A DNA stretch of 64,000 nt from PRO6 sp049646625 (GTDB taxonomy: Bacteria > Pseudomonadota > Alphaproteobacteria > Rhizobiales > Xanthobacteraceae), in NCBI GenBank assembly GCA_049646625.1, contig JBARWE010000086.1, forward strand, positions 3,625 through 67,624. The letters are read 5' to 3'. The notes under the pieces were generated by a model. That model searched no databases. It was given only the letters and a program-made list of their open reading frames with translations, and was not told the origin of the DNA. The position numbers and the translations under genes are program-made. Shown here one piece after another: positions 28,238 to 36,118 of the stretch (its first letter is position 1; each line of letters begins with the position of its first letter).

Positions 28238-28447
28238 CTAGCGTGGGCACGGCTGGCTCCAGTCGCGCCAGTGCGTCGGGGAGACCTCGATCCTCTCCTT
28301 GGTGCCGATCCTGACCCATCCGGTGAGCGAGCGCTGGCACGGAAAAATGAGAGCGTGAACGCCATCGCGATCGATGACGGCAAGCTCCAATTCCCGTCCA
28401 AACGGCGCGTTCGCTATCGGCTGCCAACTCGAATGGGCTGTCACCAT
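28238..28447 (-). CDS. Small conserved hypothetical protein (69 aa)
   Basis: A 69-residue protein with the opening pattern SSWQPIANAPFGRELELAVID and later WVRIGTKERIEVSPTHWRDW. This looks like the family of short proteins that begin WQPI-x-x-AP (DUF551-like), a soluble beta-rich domain of unknown role. It lies 29 bases downstream of fixK on the same strand, so it may be co-transcribed with it. The ribosome site is weak. Coherence of the motif, rather than length, is the reason for calling it real. Confidence 0.65.
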   Translation of the reverse strand: MVTAHSSWQPIANAPFGRELELAVIDRDGVHALIFPCQRSLTGWVRIGTKERIEVSPTHWRDWSQPCPR

Positions 28448-28476
28448 AATGGCTGCACGTCCACTATCTCACATCG

Positions 28477-29127
28477 TCAGGCGACCATGTCCTGCAAAGC
28501 CTGCCATTTCTCGATCTCAACATTGCGCAGGCCCGGCAGCCGGATAATGCCTTTCTGCCGAAGTTTCGAGAAAGCACGGGACACCGTTTCGATGGTCAGG
28601 CCGAGATAATCGGCGATATCCATGCGCGACATCGGCAACTCGATTTTCCGCAAGCCACCCTGCCGCTCCGCCATATCGGCAAGAAACGCCGCGACCCGCT
28701 CCACGGCGGTCTGCCGGCCGACCACCAGAAGGTGCTCCTGCGCCCGCACCAGGCCTTGCAACGCCATCGGCAGAAGCTCACTGGCGAACTCGTTCTGGTA
28801 CGAGGTCGTCCGCAGCATCCGTACGCCGGTAGCGCAGATCGCTTCGGCGAAGAAATGATGGATGGTGTCGGCCTCGAACCCGAAAATCTCGCCGGCCAGG
28901 TGGAATGCCGAGATCTGGCGGCGGCCGTCGGCCAGCAGGCGATAAATGCGAATGGCGCCAAACTCGACCCTGTAGATGGCACCGCATTTTTCACCCTGGG
29001 CATAGACTTCAGTGCCCGCAGGAAACAGGGTCGGCACCTGAAAGCCGGCTGCCGGCCGTGTCGGCAGCGTCTCAATCTCGGAACGAATCGGGTGGCGCGA
29101 AGTCTGAAGAGTCTCGGGAAGGGTCAT
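28477..29127 (-). CDS. fixK: FixK-type Crp/Fnr family transcription activator
   Basis: A 216-residue Crp/Fnr regulator with an N-terminal cyclic-nucleotide-type beta barrel (about 30-130), a long dimer helix, and a C-terminal winged helix. The recognition helix reads LGLTIETVSRAFSKLR; the E-x-x-S-R residues are those with which FNR contacts TTGAT half sites. There is no N-terminal cysteine cluster for an iron-sulfur centre, so it is a FixK-type protein controlled by expression rather than a direct oxygen sensor. I prefer the ATG at 29127 (GGGAGA at better spacing) over 29130. A FixJ-like site is upstream and fixJ-fixL are the next genes. It is the likely activator of the six boxes in this window. 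Confidence 0.88.
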   Translation of the reverse strand: MTLPETLQTSRHPIRSEIETLPTRPAAGFQVPTLFPAGTEVYAQGEKCGAIYRVEFGAIRIYRLLADGRRQISAFHLAGEIFGFEADTIHHFFAEAICATGVRMLRTTSYQNEFASELLPMALQGLVRAQEHLLVVGRQTAVERVAAFLADMAERQGGLRKIELPMSRMDIADYLGLTIETVSRAFSKLRQKGIIRLPGLRNVEIEKWQALQDMVA

Positions 29128-29196
29128 CATCGTCTCCCAACACTAACTGCAGATCAGTCGCGCAAATCCGGCCGCCCGGAAATCCGTTCATGCTCG

Positions 29197-29212
29197 TAAG
29201 GGAAACTACTTA
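29197..29212 (-). promoter_or_regulatory. FixJ-like binding site upstream of fixK
   Basis: On the minus strand the site reads TAAGTAGTTTCCCTTA, very close to the FixJ target described for rhizobial fixK promoters. The centre is 77 bases upstream of the fixK start, where a two-component activator site would be expected. Confidence 0.7.
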
Positions 29213-29256
29213 GCGATCCGCGGCGCCGGGCGGCTTGCGCGCCACCCTAAAAAGCT

Positions 29257-29883
29257 CTAGCCGCGCTTGCCGGCGTGATCCACGGCGATCGCCATGCGCA
29301 CCAGTTCGGGGAGACTGCGTGCCTGCATCTTGGACATGATGTTGGCGCGGTGCACTTCCACGGTGCGGGGACTGATGTTCAGATCGTAGGCAACCGCCTT
29401 GTTGGGCAGCCCCGCGACGATCTTCGACAGCACCTGCCGCTCCCGTTCCGACAGGCTTTCGAGCCGGCTACGGATGGACTGAACATCGTAGGCCGCCTCG
29501 ACCGCGTTGTTGAGCCGGCTTGCCGCCCGCTTGACGGCCTCGATCAGAACTTCATCTTCGAACGGCTTCTCGATGAAATCAACCGCGCCCGCCTTCATCG
29601 CCGCCACCGCCATCGGCACGTCGCCGTGACCGGTGATGACAATCGCCGGCACCGCGACCCCCATCTGTTTCAGCTGCTCCAGCAGTTCGACACCGCTCAT
29701 GTCGGGCATTTTGAGATCGGTGACGAGGCAGGCTTTGCCGATCTCCGGCAAGGCCGCGAGAAAGCCGGTGGCGGACTCGTGGACGCGCACGGGAAAGCCG
29801 ACCGTCGCCAGCAGAAAAGCCAGCGACTGGCGCACCGCCTCGTCGTCATCGATGACGTGAACGACATATTCACCGATCCGCAT
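29257..29883 (-). CDS. fixJ: FixJ response regulator
   Basis: A 208-residue response regulator with a receiver domain (about 6-120; acidic pocket IDDDE, phospho-acceptor D56 in VTDLKMPDMSG, later GHGDVPMAV and K in FIEKPF) and a LuxR-type helix-turn-helix (about 140-205; LSERERQVLSKIVAGLPNKAVAYDLNISPRTVEVHR). The ATG at 29883 is chosen because the receiver domain begins right after it; it lies inside the end of fixL, so the two overlap by 14 bases. FixJ phosphorylated by FixL activates fixK under low oxygen. Confidence 0.93.
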   Translation of the reverse strand: MRIGEYVVHVIDDDEAVRQSLAFLLATVGFPVRVHESATGFLAALPEIGKACLVTDLKMPDMSGVELLEQLKQMGVAVPAIVITGHGDVPMAVAAMKAGAVDFIEKPFEDEVLIEAVKRAASRLNNAVEAAYDVQSIRSRLESLSERERQVLSKIVAGLPNKAVAYDLNISPRTVEVHRANIMSKMQARSLPELVRMAIAVDHAGKRG

Positions 29884-31381
29884 AGGCTTCCTCTTTGACG
29901 GCGACCGGCAATTCGATGCGGAAGGTCGCGCCGCCCGCTCCGTTTTGACTGACGGACAGCGTGCCGCCATGGGCTTCCACGATCCGCTTGGAAATCGACA
30001 GGCCGATGCCCATCCCGTTGGCCTTGCTCGTCACGAAGGGCTGGAACAGGTGCGCGGCGATGTCTTGCGAAATTCCAGTCCCGGTATCAGCCACTTCAAT
30101 CACCACCAGGTCGCCGCCGCCCCGCGCCGTGCGCACGACAAGCTCCCGCCGCTTGCTCTCGCGCATAGCCTCCACGGCGTTGCGTATCAGGTTGATCAGG
30201 ACCTGCTGGAGCTGAATCCGGTCGACCATGACGATCCCGGTATCCGCCGCGAAGTCAAATACGGTTCGTATACCTTTCTCGCGCGAACCGACAAGGGCCA
30301 GCGCCCCGGCCTCCTCGATCAATGTGCGGATGTCAGCCATCGACTTCTCGCTCTCACCGCGGCTGACGAATTCGCGCAGGTGACGAATGATATCGCCAGC
30401 ACGCAGCGACTGCCGCGCGGTCTCCTCAAGTGCCTCGCTCAACTGCGGCAGGGTGGCGCCGTCCGGGGTTTTCAGAAGGCGCACACAGCCTTGCGTGTAG
30501 TTGGCGATGGCCGCGAGCGGCTGGTTAAGCTCATGCGCCAGCGTCGAGGCCATCTCCCCCAGTTCGCTGAGGCGGGCCAGCCGCGCCAGTTCGCCCTGTA
30601 CCTCCTGCAGGCGCTCCTCCGACTGCTGACGCTCGGTCAGATCGCGGATGAAACCGGTGAAGAAAGTGTGGCCGCCGGACTGCATTTCGGCGACGGCGAG
30701 TTTCATCGGAAAGGTCGAGCCGTCCTTTCTGCGCCCGACCACGACGCGGTCGATGCCGACGATGCGCTTTTCGCCGGTGGTGAGGTAGCGCCGGATATAG
30801 CCGTCATGCTCGCCGTGATATGGCTCCGGCATCAGGATATTGACGTTGCGGCCGATGACCTCGCCCTTCGCGTAGCCGAACTGGCGGACCGCAGCCGCAC
30901 TGAACGAAGTGATGGTGCCGCGATCGTTGATCACGACCGTGGCATCCGGGACGGTATCGAGCACCGAGCGCAGATGCGCCTCGCTGGCTTTGAGGGTCGT
31001 TTCCGTCTTGTCGAGCGCGCGGCGCGCACGATGCAGCATTTCGCCCATCCAGGCAATCACCAGCCCCACCAGCACAAAGACCGCCGCCTGCAGCCAGAAC
31101 GTCGGATCGGTACCGGCAAGGATAAAGGTCGCCGCTACCGACAGGATCAGCGCGCACCCTCCCGGCCCGATACCGCCGGCAATGGCGGCAACGAGGATCG
31201 CCGGAACGAACAGGATGAAGACCGCGCCATAGCCGAGCATGCCTTGCAGCGGAATGCGGATGACGAGAGCAACGGTAACCGCCGCGGCCGCGAGCAGATA
31301 GCCGGCCCAGCCTTCGAAACGGCGCGAAAAGGTGGCCTGGAGAAAACGGCCTTCCAATCCGGGGATATCTCGCGCGGGCAT
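29870..31381 (-). CDS. fixL: FixL oxygen-sensing heme-PAS histidine kinase
   Basis: A 503-residue membrane kinase. It has four hydrophobic helices (about 25-115, DUF4118-like), a PAS domain (about 132-250) with the proximal heme histidine H192 in GEHDGYIRRYL and the conserved Arg R212 in GIDRVVVGRRKDG that couples oxygen binding to signalling, a phospho-acceptor H283 in AHELNQPLA, and an HATPase domain with GTGISQD and GMGIGLSIS. Bound oxygen keeps the kinase off; without oxygen it phosphorylates FixJ. ATG 31381 with GAGGAAGG is preferred to a longer reading. Confidence 0.94.
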   Translation of the reverse strand: MPARDIPGLEGRFLQATFSRRFEGWAGYLLAAAAVTVALVIRIPLQGMLGYGAVFILFVPAILVAAIAGGIGPGGCALILSVAATFILAGTDPTFWLQAAVFVLVGLVIAWMGEMLHRARRALDKTETTLKASEAHLRSVLDTVPDATVVINDRGTITSFSAAAVRQFGYAKGEVIGRNVNILMPEPYHGEHDGYIRRYLTTGEKRIVGIDRVVVGRRKDGSTFPMKLAVAEMQSGGHTFFTGFIRDLTERQQSEERLQEVQGELARLARLSELGEMASTLAHELNQPLAAIANYTQGCVRLLKTPDGATLPQLSEALEETARQSLRAGDIIRHLREFVSRGESEKSMADIRTLIEEAGALALVGSREKGIRTVFDFAADTGIVMVDRIQLQQVLINLIRNAVEAMRESKRRELVVRTARGGGDLVVIEVADTGTGISQDIAAHLFQPFVTSKANGMGIGLSISKRIVEAHGGTLSVSQNGAGGATFRIELPVAVKEEAYADR

Positions 31382-31523
31382 GACCTTCCTCGAACGCACC
31401 GTCCGGACTGCCGGGACCGGTCGGCCGGCTTCGGATGCTACAGTCGCCGAGGTACGAAGAAAAGTCAGCAGGGCCGCCGCACCGTGCGACGCTGTCACGG
31501 CCGCGGGGCGGCGAGCATTCGCC

Positions 31524-31793
31524 TCAGTGCGCCGTCATCCAGGCGCGGGCTTCACGCTGCGCCAGCGCGATCTCGACATCCGACATCAGTTCGGCAACCT
31601 CGCGCCGCTGGGCGAGCGCATCGACGCGCCCCTTGAGGGCGGCGAGATTGAACCACTTGTGCGCGGCAACGAGGTCCGGCTCGCCGTCGCGCCCGGCAGC
31701 ATACAATAGCCCGAGGTCGAACAGCGCATCGGCATCGGTGTGCGGTTCGAATGTGGCGGCGGTTTCGTGATCGAGCTGTCCGTGCTGCATCAT
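31524..31793 (-). CDS. Small Sel1-repeat-like protein (89 aa)
   Basis: An 89-residue protein with one Sel1/TPR-like unit: ALFDLGLLYAAGRDGEPDLV followed by AAHKWFNLAALKG, the usual pattern of tetratricopeptide-like Sel1 repeats. The rest is helical and ends with REARAWMTAH. There is no signal peptide. ATG 31793, with a GGGAG site 8 bases away, is chosen; an adjacent ATG at 31790 is equivalent. It lies upstream of fixL on the same strand, 142 bases away, and may be transcribed towards it. Single-unit Sel1 proteins are probably protein-interaction modules; a role with FixL is only speculation. Confidence 0.75.
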   Translation of the reverse strand: MMQHGQLDHETAATFEPHTDADALFDLGLLYAAGRDGEPDLVAAHKWFNLAALKGRVDALAQRREVAELMSDVEIALAQREARAWMTAH

Positions 31794-32804
31794 CGTGAGT
31801 GCTCCCCTGTCCGAGCGCCGCTGGCGCTGTCGCGATGGTCCAGGCGCCGCGTGCGGCTCCTGTCCGGTTCTCCGTTTCTGCCGTCCCCTGCCGGTTACGT
31901 CTTTCGGAAGCGCCCTGTTGTTGGGGGTCTCTCCCGGCCGGCTTGATGGGGCCATCATGACCGCTCAACTTTGAATGGCAGTTTAAGTATCACGCTGAAC
32001 GAGGTGTGAACGGATCATCCCAAATGAATTGCAAATGGGCCGGAAGCCCTTGCGCCAACGGCACTTTCTAAAAACGGTGCAATTCGGTTTACCGTGTCGG
32101 ATGAGGAGGCGATAACCATCCGGGCAAACCGTCGCCGGCGTCATCGGGCCGCTTCACCCGGACGGCTGCATCGCGCCGGCCGCACCATCGGGAATACCGA
32201 CTGGCCGGCGACCGTCGGTCTTGATCGGCGCCGGGTAGCGCCCGTCCACGCCATGGCGAAACGGCACCCCCAAACAGGACGTGCCGGCCCCCGGCGGGGG
32301 CACGGTCTATCGGATCGATCATGGAGGAAGCCGGGCCGCGGCGGGCGGGCGCGCCCTGAAAAAAACGAGGGTGTCGGTGATCACGTCAGAGTCAAAGCCC
32401 GGCCCCGAAGGCCGACAGACCGCGGACCCGCCTCCGCACGCCTGATGGGAGCCTCTGCCCCCGTCGCCAACCGCCCTGTCCGGGAGTACACGCCCCGTCC
32501 GGCCGCTGGCTGCTTGACCTGATGTCTCGCCGACACCCTCTTCGTCCGCTCGCCACCGGCCTCACCCGACCTCGTAAGGTCGGCATGGCCTGCGGTCGTC
32601 AAGACGTTGTCGTTCGCGTGTGGGCGACAATCCCACTTGGCGCCCTTGGGTATGCGAGGATCGGCATACCGGGCAGGCTGCCCTCATCATCGAACGCACG
32701 ATCCCGGCAAAGTCTCCGCACATCGCGGAGAGCGGGACCAGGGCCATCGCAAACCGCCAAGCTCAGCGGCGGCCGTGTCCTGGCGATCATGCGTCCGCCG
32801 CAAC
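31794..32804. other. About 1 kb without a supported protein gene
   Basis: No frame has a family signature or a convincing ribosome site with coding character. The stretch is not a tRNA or rRNA, and I did not find landmarks of RNase P RNA, tmRNA or SRP RNA. It holds several GC-rich hairpins, including GTGCCGGCCCCCGGCGGGGG-type sequence near 32280 and the perfect palindrome at 32566-32583. It may encode an unrecognised RNA or be decayed DNA. Confidence 0.5.
32566..32583. repeat. Perfect hairpin CCGACCT-CGTA-AGGTCGG
   Basis: Seven-bp perfect inverted repeat around a CGTA tetraloop, in the gene-free stretch. No T-tract follows on either strand, so a simple intrinsic terminator is unlikely. Confidence 0.5.
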
Positions 32805-32972
32805 TTACTTCTTCTTGGCAGCCTTCTTCTTGGCGGCCTTCTTGGCAACCTTCTTGGTCTTCTTCGGCGCCTTCTTCACCGCCGACTTCGCCTTCTTGGC
32901 GACCTTCTTCACCGTCTTCTTGACGGCCTTCTTCGCCGTTTTGGCTTTCGCCTTCTTCGCTTTTTTGGCCAT
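32805..32972 (-). CDS. Histone H1-like lysine/alanine-rich protein (55 aa)
   Basis: A 55-codon frame begins at ATG 32972 with a strong ribosome site (TAGGAGGG, five bases away). The product consists almost entirely of Lys and Ala with a few Val, Thr, Ser and Pro, arranged as repeats of AKKA and VKK units. This is the composition of eukaryotic H1 tails and of bacterial H1-like proteins that bind DNA or RNA non-specifically. It resembles the C-terminal tail of the topoisomerase I encoded at 48800-51526. It stands alone in a gene-poor stretch. The function in nucleoid compaction is inferred from composition. Confidence 0.8.
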   Translation of the reverse strand: MAKKAKKAKAKTAKKAVKKTVKKVAKKAKSAVKKAPKKTKKVAKKAAKKKAAKKK

Positions 32973-33460
32973 GTTGCCCTCCTACGTCGTGAGATGGCTC
33001 AGTCGCTGAAGTGCACTCGGGAATCGAAATGCACTTTCTTCCGCTTACACCAATAGGTTAAAAAAAACAGCGTCCTGCTTAAGGAAGTGTTGATGTCGAA
33101 CGGATCGCGCAACACCCACGCGCGCAACGTGAACTTCCATTGCGATCGCGGCGACACGCTGAAAGTTCGCTCGGCATCTGCATCGATGAAAGTCAAGATT
33201 GCAAAAAGCGCCCGATTTTCCTGATCAACATGAAAAGCATGTTGCATCGCTGCGACTTTCGCGACAGCCGGAGAGGCAACGCGGCCACCGTTCGAATCGC
33301 CGCGACTGACGATCCCGGAAATCGATTGGCAATGAAAATATTTTTGCCGCTGTGCGCATCTCGCAACGCCCGCCGGCGCCGGCAGACACGCTTTGCACGA
33401 ATCACCGCAGGCGATTCGGAAGCGTCAGGCGGTCGTTGAAGGGAGGCCGAAGCGGGCAGC
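32973..33460. other. Gene-poor, AT-richer stretch upstream of the H1-like gene
   Basis: This holds the upstream region of the H1-like gene and a run of A residues near 33060. One candidate 43-codon frame is listed separately. Nothing else is supported. Confidence 0.4.
33093..33224 (+). CDS. Candidate small basic protein (43 aa), uncertain
   Basis: ATG 33093 is preceded by AAGGAAG at five bases' distance and opens 43 codons. The product is basic (starts MSNGSRNTHARN, ends KIAKSARFS) with one Cys and no hydrophobic segment. There is no family resemblance. The ribosome site is the main support; chance occurrence cannot be excluded. Confidence 0.25.
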   Translation: MSNGSRNTHARNVNFHCDRGDTLKVRSASASMKVKIAKSARFS

Positions 33461-34942
33461 CTAAAGCCCGAGACGACCCTTCAGCAGATCGTTGACGGCC
33501 TGCGGGTTGGCCTTGCCGCCGGACGCCTTCATCACCTGCCCGACGAACCAGCCGATCATCGTCGGCTTGGCCTTCGCCTGCGCCACCTTGTCGGGGTTGG
33601 CGGCGATCACCGCGTCCACCACCTTCTCGATGGCGCCCATGTCAGTGACCTGCTTCAGTCCGCGCGCCTCGACCAGCGCACGCGGATCGCCGCCTTCGCT
33701 CCAGACGATCTCGAACAGGTCCTTGGCGATCTTGCCGGAGATGGTGCCTTCGCCGATCAGGCCGACGATGGCGGCAAGCTGCGCCGCCGACACCGGCGAG
33801 GCCGCGATCTCCAGGCCTTCCTTGTTGAGGCGGCCGAACAACTCGTTGATCACCCAGTTGGCGGCCAGCTTGCCGTCGCGGGTGCGATCGTCGAGCGCGC
33901 CCAGCACCGCTTCGTAGAAGTCGGCGCTCTCGCGCTCGCCGACCAGCACGCTGGCGTCGTAGGGCGTCAGGCCGAAATCGGCGATGAAGCGGGCCTTCTT
34001 CTGGTCCGGCAGTTCCGGCAACGCCGCCGCGAGCGCGTCAACATAATCCTGCGTCAGCTCCAGCGGCAGCAGGTCCGGGTCGGGGAAATAGCGGTAGTCG
34101 TGCGCCTCTTCCTTGGAGCGCATCGAGCGGGTCTCGCCCTTCACCGCATCGAACAGCCGGGTCTCCTGCTCGATCGCCCCGCCATCCTCCAGCACGCCGA
34201 TCTGGCGGCGCGCCTCGTACTCGATGGCCTGACCGATGAAGCGGATCGAATTGACGTTCTTGATCTCGCAGCGGGTACCGAACGGCTCGCCGGGGCGGCG
34301 CACCGAGACGTTGACGTCGGCGCGCAGGTTGCCCTTCTCCATGTCGCCGTCGCAGGTGCCGAGGTAGCGCAGGATGGTCCGCAGCTTGGTGACGTAAGCG
34401 CGGGCCTGCTCGGACGAGCGGATGTCCGGCCGCGAGACGATCTCCATCAGCGCCACACCGGACCGGTTGAGGTCGACCAGCGACATGGTCGGATGCTGGT
34501 CATGCAGCGACTTGCCGGCGTCCTGCTCCAGGTGCAGCCGCTCGATGCCGACGGTGATGCTGTCGCCGTCGCGCAGGTCGACCGTCACCTCGCCCTCGCC
34601 GACGATCGGCGACTTGTACTGGCTGATCTGGTAGCCCTGCGGCAGGTCGGGGTAAAAATAGTTCTTGCGGTCGAAGGTCGAGCGCAGATTGATCTTCGCC
34701 TTCAGCCCGAGGCCGGTGCGCACGGCCTGCGCCACGCATTCCTCGTTGATCACCGGCAACATGCCGGGCATCGCCGCGTCGACCAGCGAGACATGCGAAT
34801 TGGGGTCGCCGCCGAAGGCGGTCGAGGCGCCGGAAAACAGCTTTGCGTTCGACGTGACCTGGGCATGGACCTCCAGCCCGATCACCATCTCCCAATCGCC
34901 GGTCGCTCCCTTCAGGAGCTTGGATGTCTGCGTCTGTGTCAT
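33461..34942 (-). CDS. gatB: Asp-tRNA(Asn)/Glu-tRNA(Gln) amidotransferase subunit B
   Basis: A 493-residue GatB, the kinase/transamidase-support subunit that phosphorylates the mischarged glutamyl or aspartyl group and accepts ammonia from GatA. Features are the N-terminal WEMVIGLEVHAQV, the cradle domain with YFYPDLPQGYQISQY, and the C-terminal YqeY-like tail domain (about 345-493) that binds the tRNA elbow. Length is normal. It lies on the same strand as gatA and gatC but is separated from them by a patatin gene and an lrgAB pair. It follows lrgB by 13 bases. Confidence 0.97.
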   Translation of the reverse strand: MTQTQTSKLLKGATGDWEMVIGLEVHAQVTSNAKLFSGASTAFGGDPNSHVSLVDAAMPGMLPVINEECVAQAVRTGLGLKAKINLRSTFDRKNYFYPDLPQGYQISQYKSPIVGEGEVTVDLRDGDSITVGIERLHLEQDAGKSLHDQHPTMSLVDLNRSGVALMEIVSRPDIRSSEQARAYVTKLRTILRYLGTCDGDMEKGNLRADVNVSVRRPGEPFGTRCEIKNVNSIRFIGQAIEYEARRQIGVLEDGGAIEQETRLFDAVKGETRSMRSKEEAHDYRYFPDPDLLPLELTQDYVDALAAALPELPDQKKARFIADFGLTPYDASVLVGERESADFYEAVLGALDDRTRDGKLAANWVINELFGRLNKEGLEIAASPVSAAQLAAIVGLIGEGTISGKIAKDLFEIVWSEGGDPRALVEARGLKQVTDMGAIEKVVDAVIAANPDKVAQAKAKPTMIGWFVGQVMKASGGKANPQAVNDLLKGRLGL

Positions 34943-34955
34943 GCCGGCTTTTTAG

Positions 34956-35675
34956 TTATTTCAGCAGCAAAGGCAACAACAGCGGCACCAGAACGGCCGT
35001 CAACAGGCCGTTCAGGCCGAGCGCGATGCCGGCGAAGGTGCCGGCCAGCGAATTGACCTGGAAGGCCCGCGCCGTGCCGATACCGTGCGACGCCAGCCCG
35101 GCGGCGAAGCCGCGCGCGGCGTAATTCTTCAGCCCCAGCAGGTTCATCAGCGGCGTCACCGCGACCGCGCCGCAGATGCCGGTCATGATCGTCAGCATGG
35201 CGACCAGCGCCGGATCGGCGCCGATGGTCTCGCCGATCCCCATGGCGATGGCGGCGGTCGAGGATTTCGGCGCCAGCGCCAGCGTCGCCGGCATGCCCAG
35301 CCCAAAGGCCCGCGCCAGCAGCACGGCGGAGCCGATCGCCGCCACCGAGCCGGCCACCAGCGCCGCCATCATCGGTACGAACGCCCGCCTGACCTGCGGC
35401 AGGTGCCGGTACAGCGGCACGGCCAGCGCCACCGTCGCCGGTCCGAGCAGGAAGTGGACGAACTGCGCGCCGGCGAAATAGGCCGGGAACGCGGTGTTCG
35501 ACAGCAGCAGCAGGCAGGACACCATCAGCACCGCCAGCAGCACCGGGTTGGCCAGCGGGTTGCGCCGGAACAGCGCCGAGATCGCATCGGCCGCCGCATA
35601 GGCCACCACCGTCACCGTCAGCCACAACAGCGGCGTGCCGGACAGATAGACCCACAGATCGACGAAGCGCGTCAT
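34956..35675 (-). CDS. lrgB: LrgB/CidB family membrane protein
   Basis: A 239-residue integral membrane protein with about seven helices. The family region ALAPKSSTAAIAMGIGETIG is present at about 134-153, as is ASHGIGTARAF near 193. LrgB works with LrgA; such pairs have been linked to control of murein hydrolase export and, in several bacteria and plastids, to transport of pyruvate or glycolate. The ATG overlaps the end of lrgA by 4 bases. A carrier role is possible but not shown by the sequence. Confidence 0.9.
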   Translation of the reverse strand: MTRFVDLWVYLSGTPLLWLTVTVVAYAAADAISALFRRNPLANPVLLAVLMVSCLLLLSNTAFPAYFAGAQFVHFLLGPATVALAVPLYRHLPQVRRAFVPMMAALVAGSVAAIGSAVLLARAFGLGMPATLALAPKSSTAAIAMGIGETIGADPALVAMLTIMTGICGAVAVTPLMNLLGLKNYAARGFAAGLASHGIGTARAFQVNSLAGTFAGIALGLNGLLTAVLVPLLLPLLLK

Positions 35676-36046
35676 TCGGCCGCCTCCGATCCCTGCTCGC
35701 CGGACAGGCCCATCGCCTTAGCCACGGCCGCGAACACCACCGCCGTCACCGCCAGCGCGACCACCGTGGACAGCAGGATGACGACGAACAGCCGGCCGCC
35801 CTCCTGCCCCAGCAGGTCAAGCTGCTGCACCACCCCGACGCCGGCCGGCACGAACAGCATCGAGAGATGGCGAAGCAGCCCGTCAGCGGTCCCGGCGGTC
35901 GCCTCGGGCAGCGGCAGCCGCAGCAGCAATGCGGCAAACAGCAGCGCCATGCCGATCACCGGCCCCGGCAGCGGCAGGGCGAGACCATGCGCGAGCGTTT
36001 CGCCCGCGAGTTGGCAGACCAGCAGAACAACGATGGCATGCAGCAT
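35672..36046 (-). CDS. lrgA: LrgA/CidA family membrane protein
   Basis: A 124-residue membrane protein with four hydrophobic helices and the family motif LALPLPGPVIGMALLFAALL near residues 22-41, then LLRHLSMLFVPAGVGVVQ. It is the partner of the LrgB protein encoded immediately downstream with a 4-base overlap. LrgA is often described as holin-like. The gene stands 73 bases after the patatin gene on the same strand. Confidence 0.9.
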   Translation of the reverse strand: MLHAIVVLLVCQLAGETLAHGLALPLPGPVIGMALLFAALLLRLPLPEATAGTADGLLRHLSMLFVPAGVGVVQQLDLLGQEGGRLFVVILLSTVVALAVTAVVFAAVAKAMGLSGEQGSEAAE

Positions 36047-36118
36047 GGCGGACTCATGCTTTCGTGGACCGGGATATCCTACGCCATTCGTACAGCGCCG
36101 GCCGGCGGGACACGCCGC

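Noticed and set aside
32094..32522. 142-codon plus-strand frame in the gene-free stretch
   Set aside because: Arg/Pro-rich low-complexity product, no ribosome site and no motif.
31794..32804. Possible RNase P RNA, tmRNA or SRP RNA in the gene-free stretch
   Set aside because: None of the hallmark core sequences of these RNAs is visible on either strand.
32999..33247. 82-codon minus-strand frame upstream of the H1-like gene
   Set aside because: No family resemblance, no good ribosome site, and it would place the H1-like promoter inside a gene.
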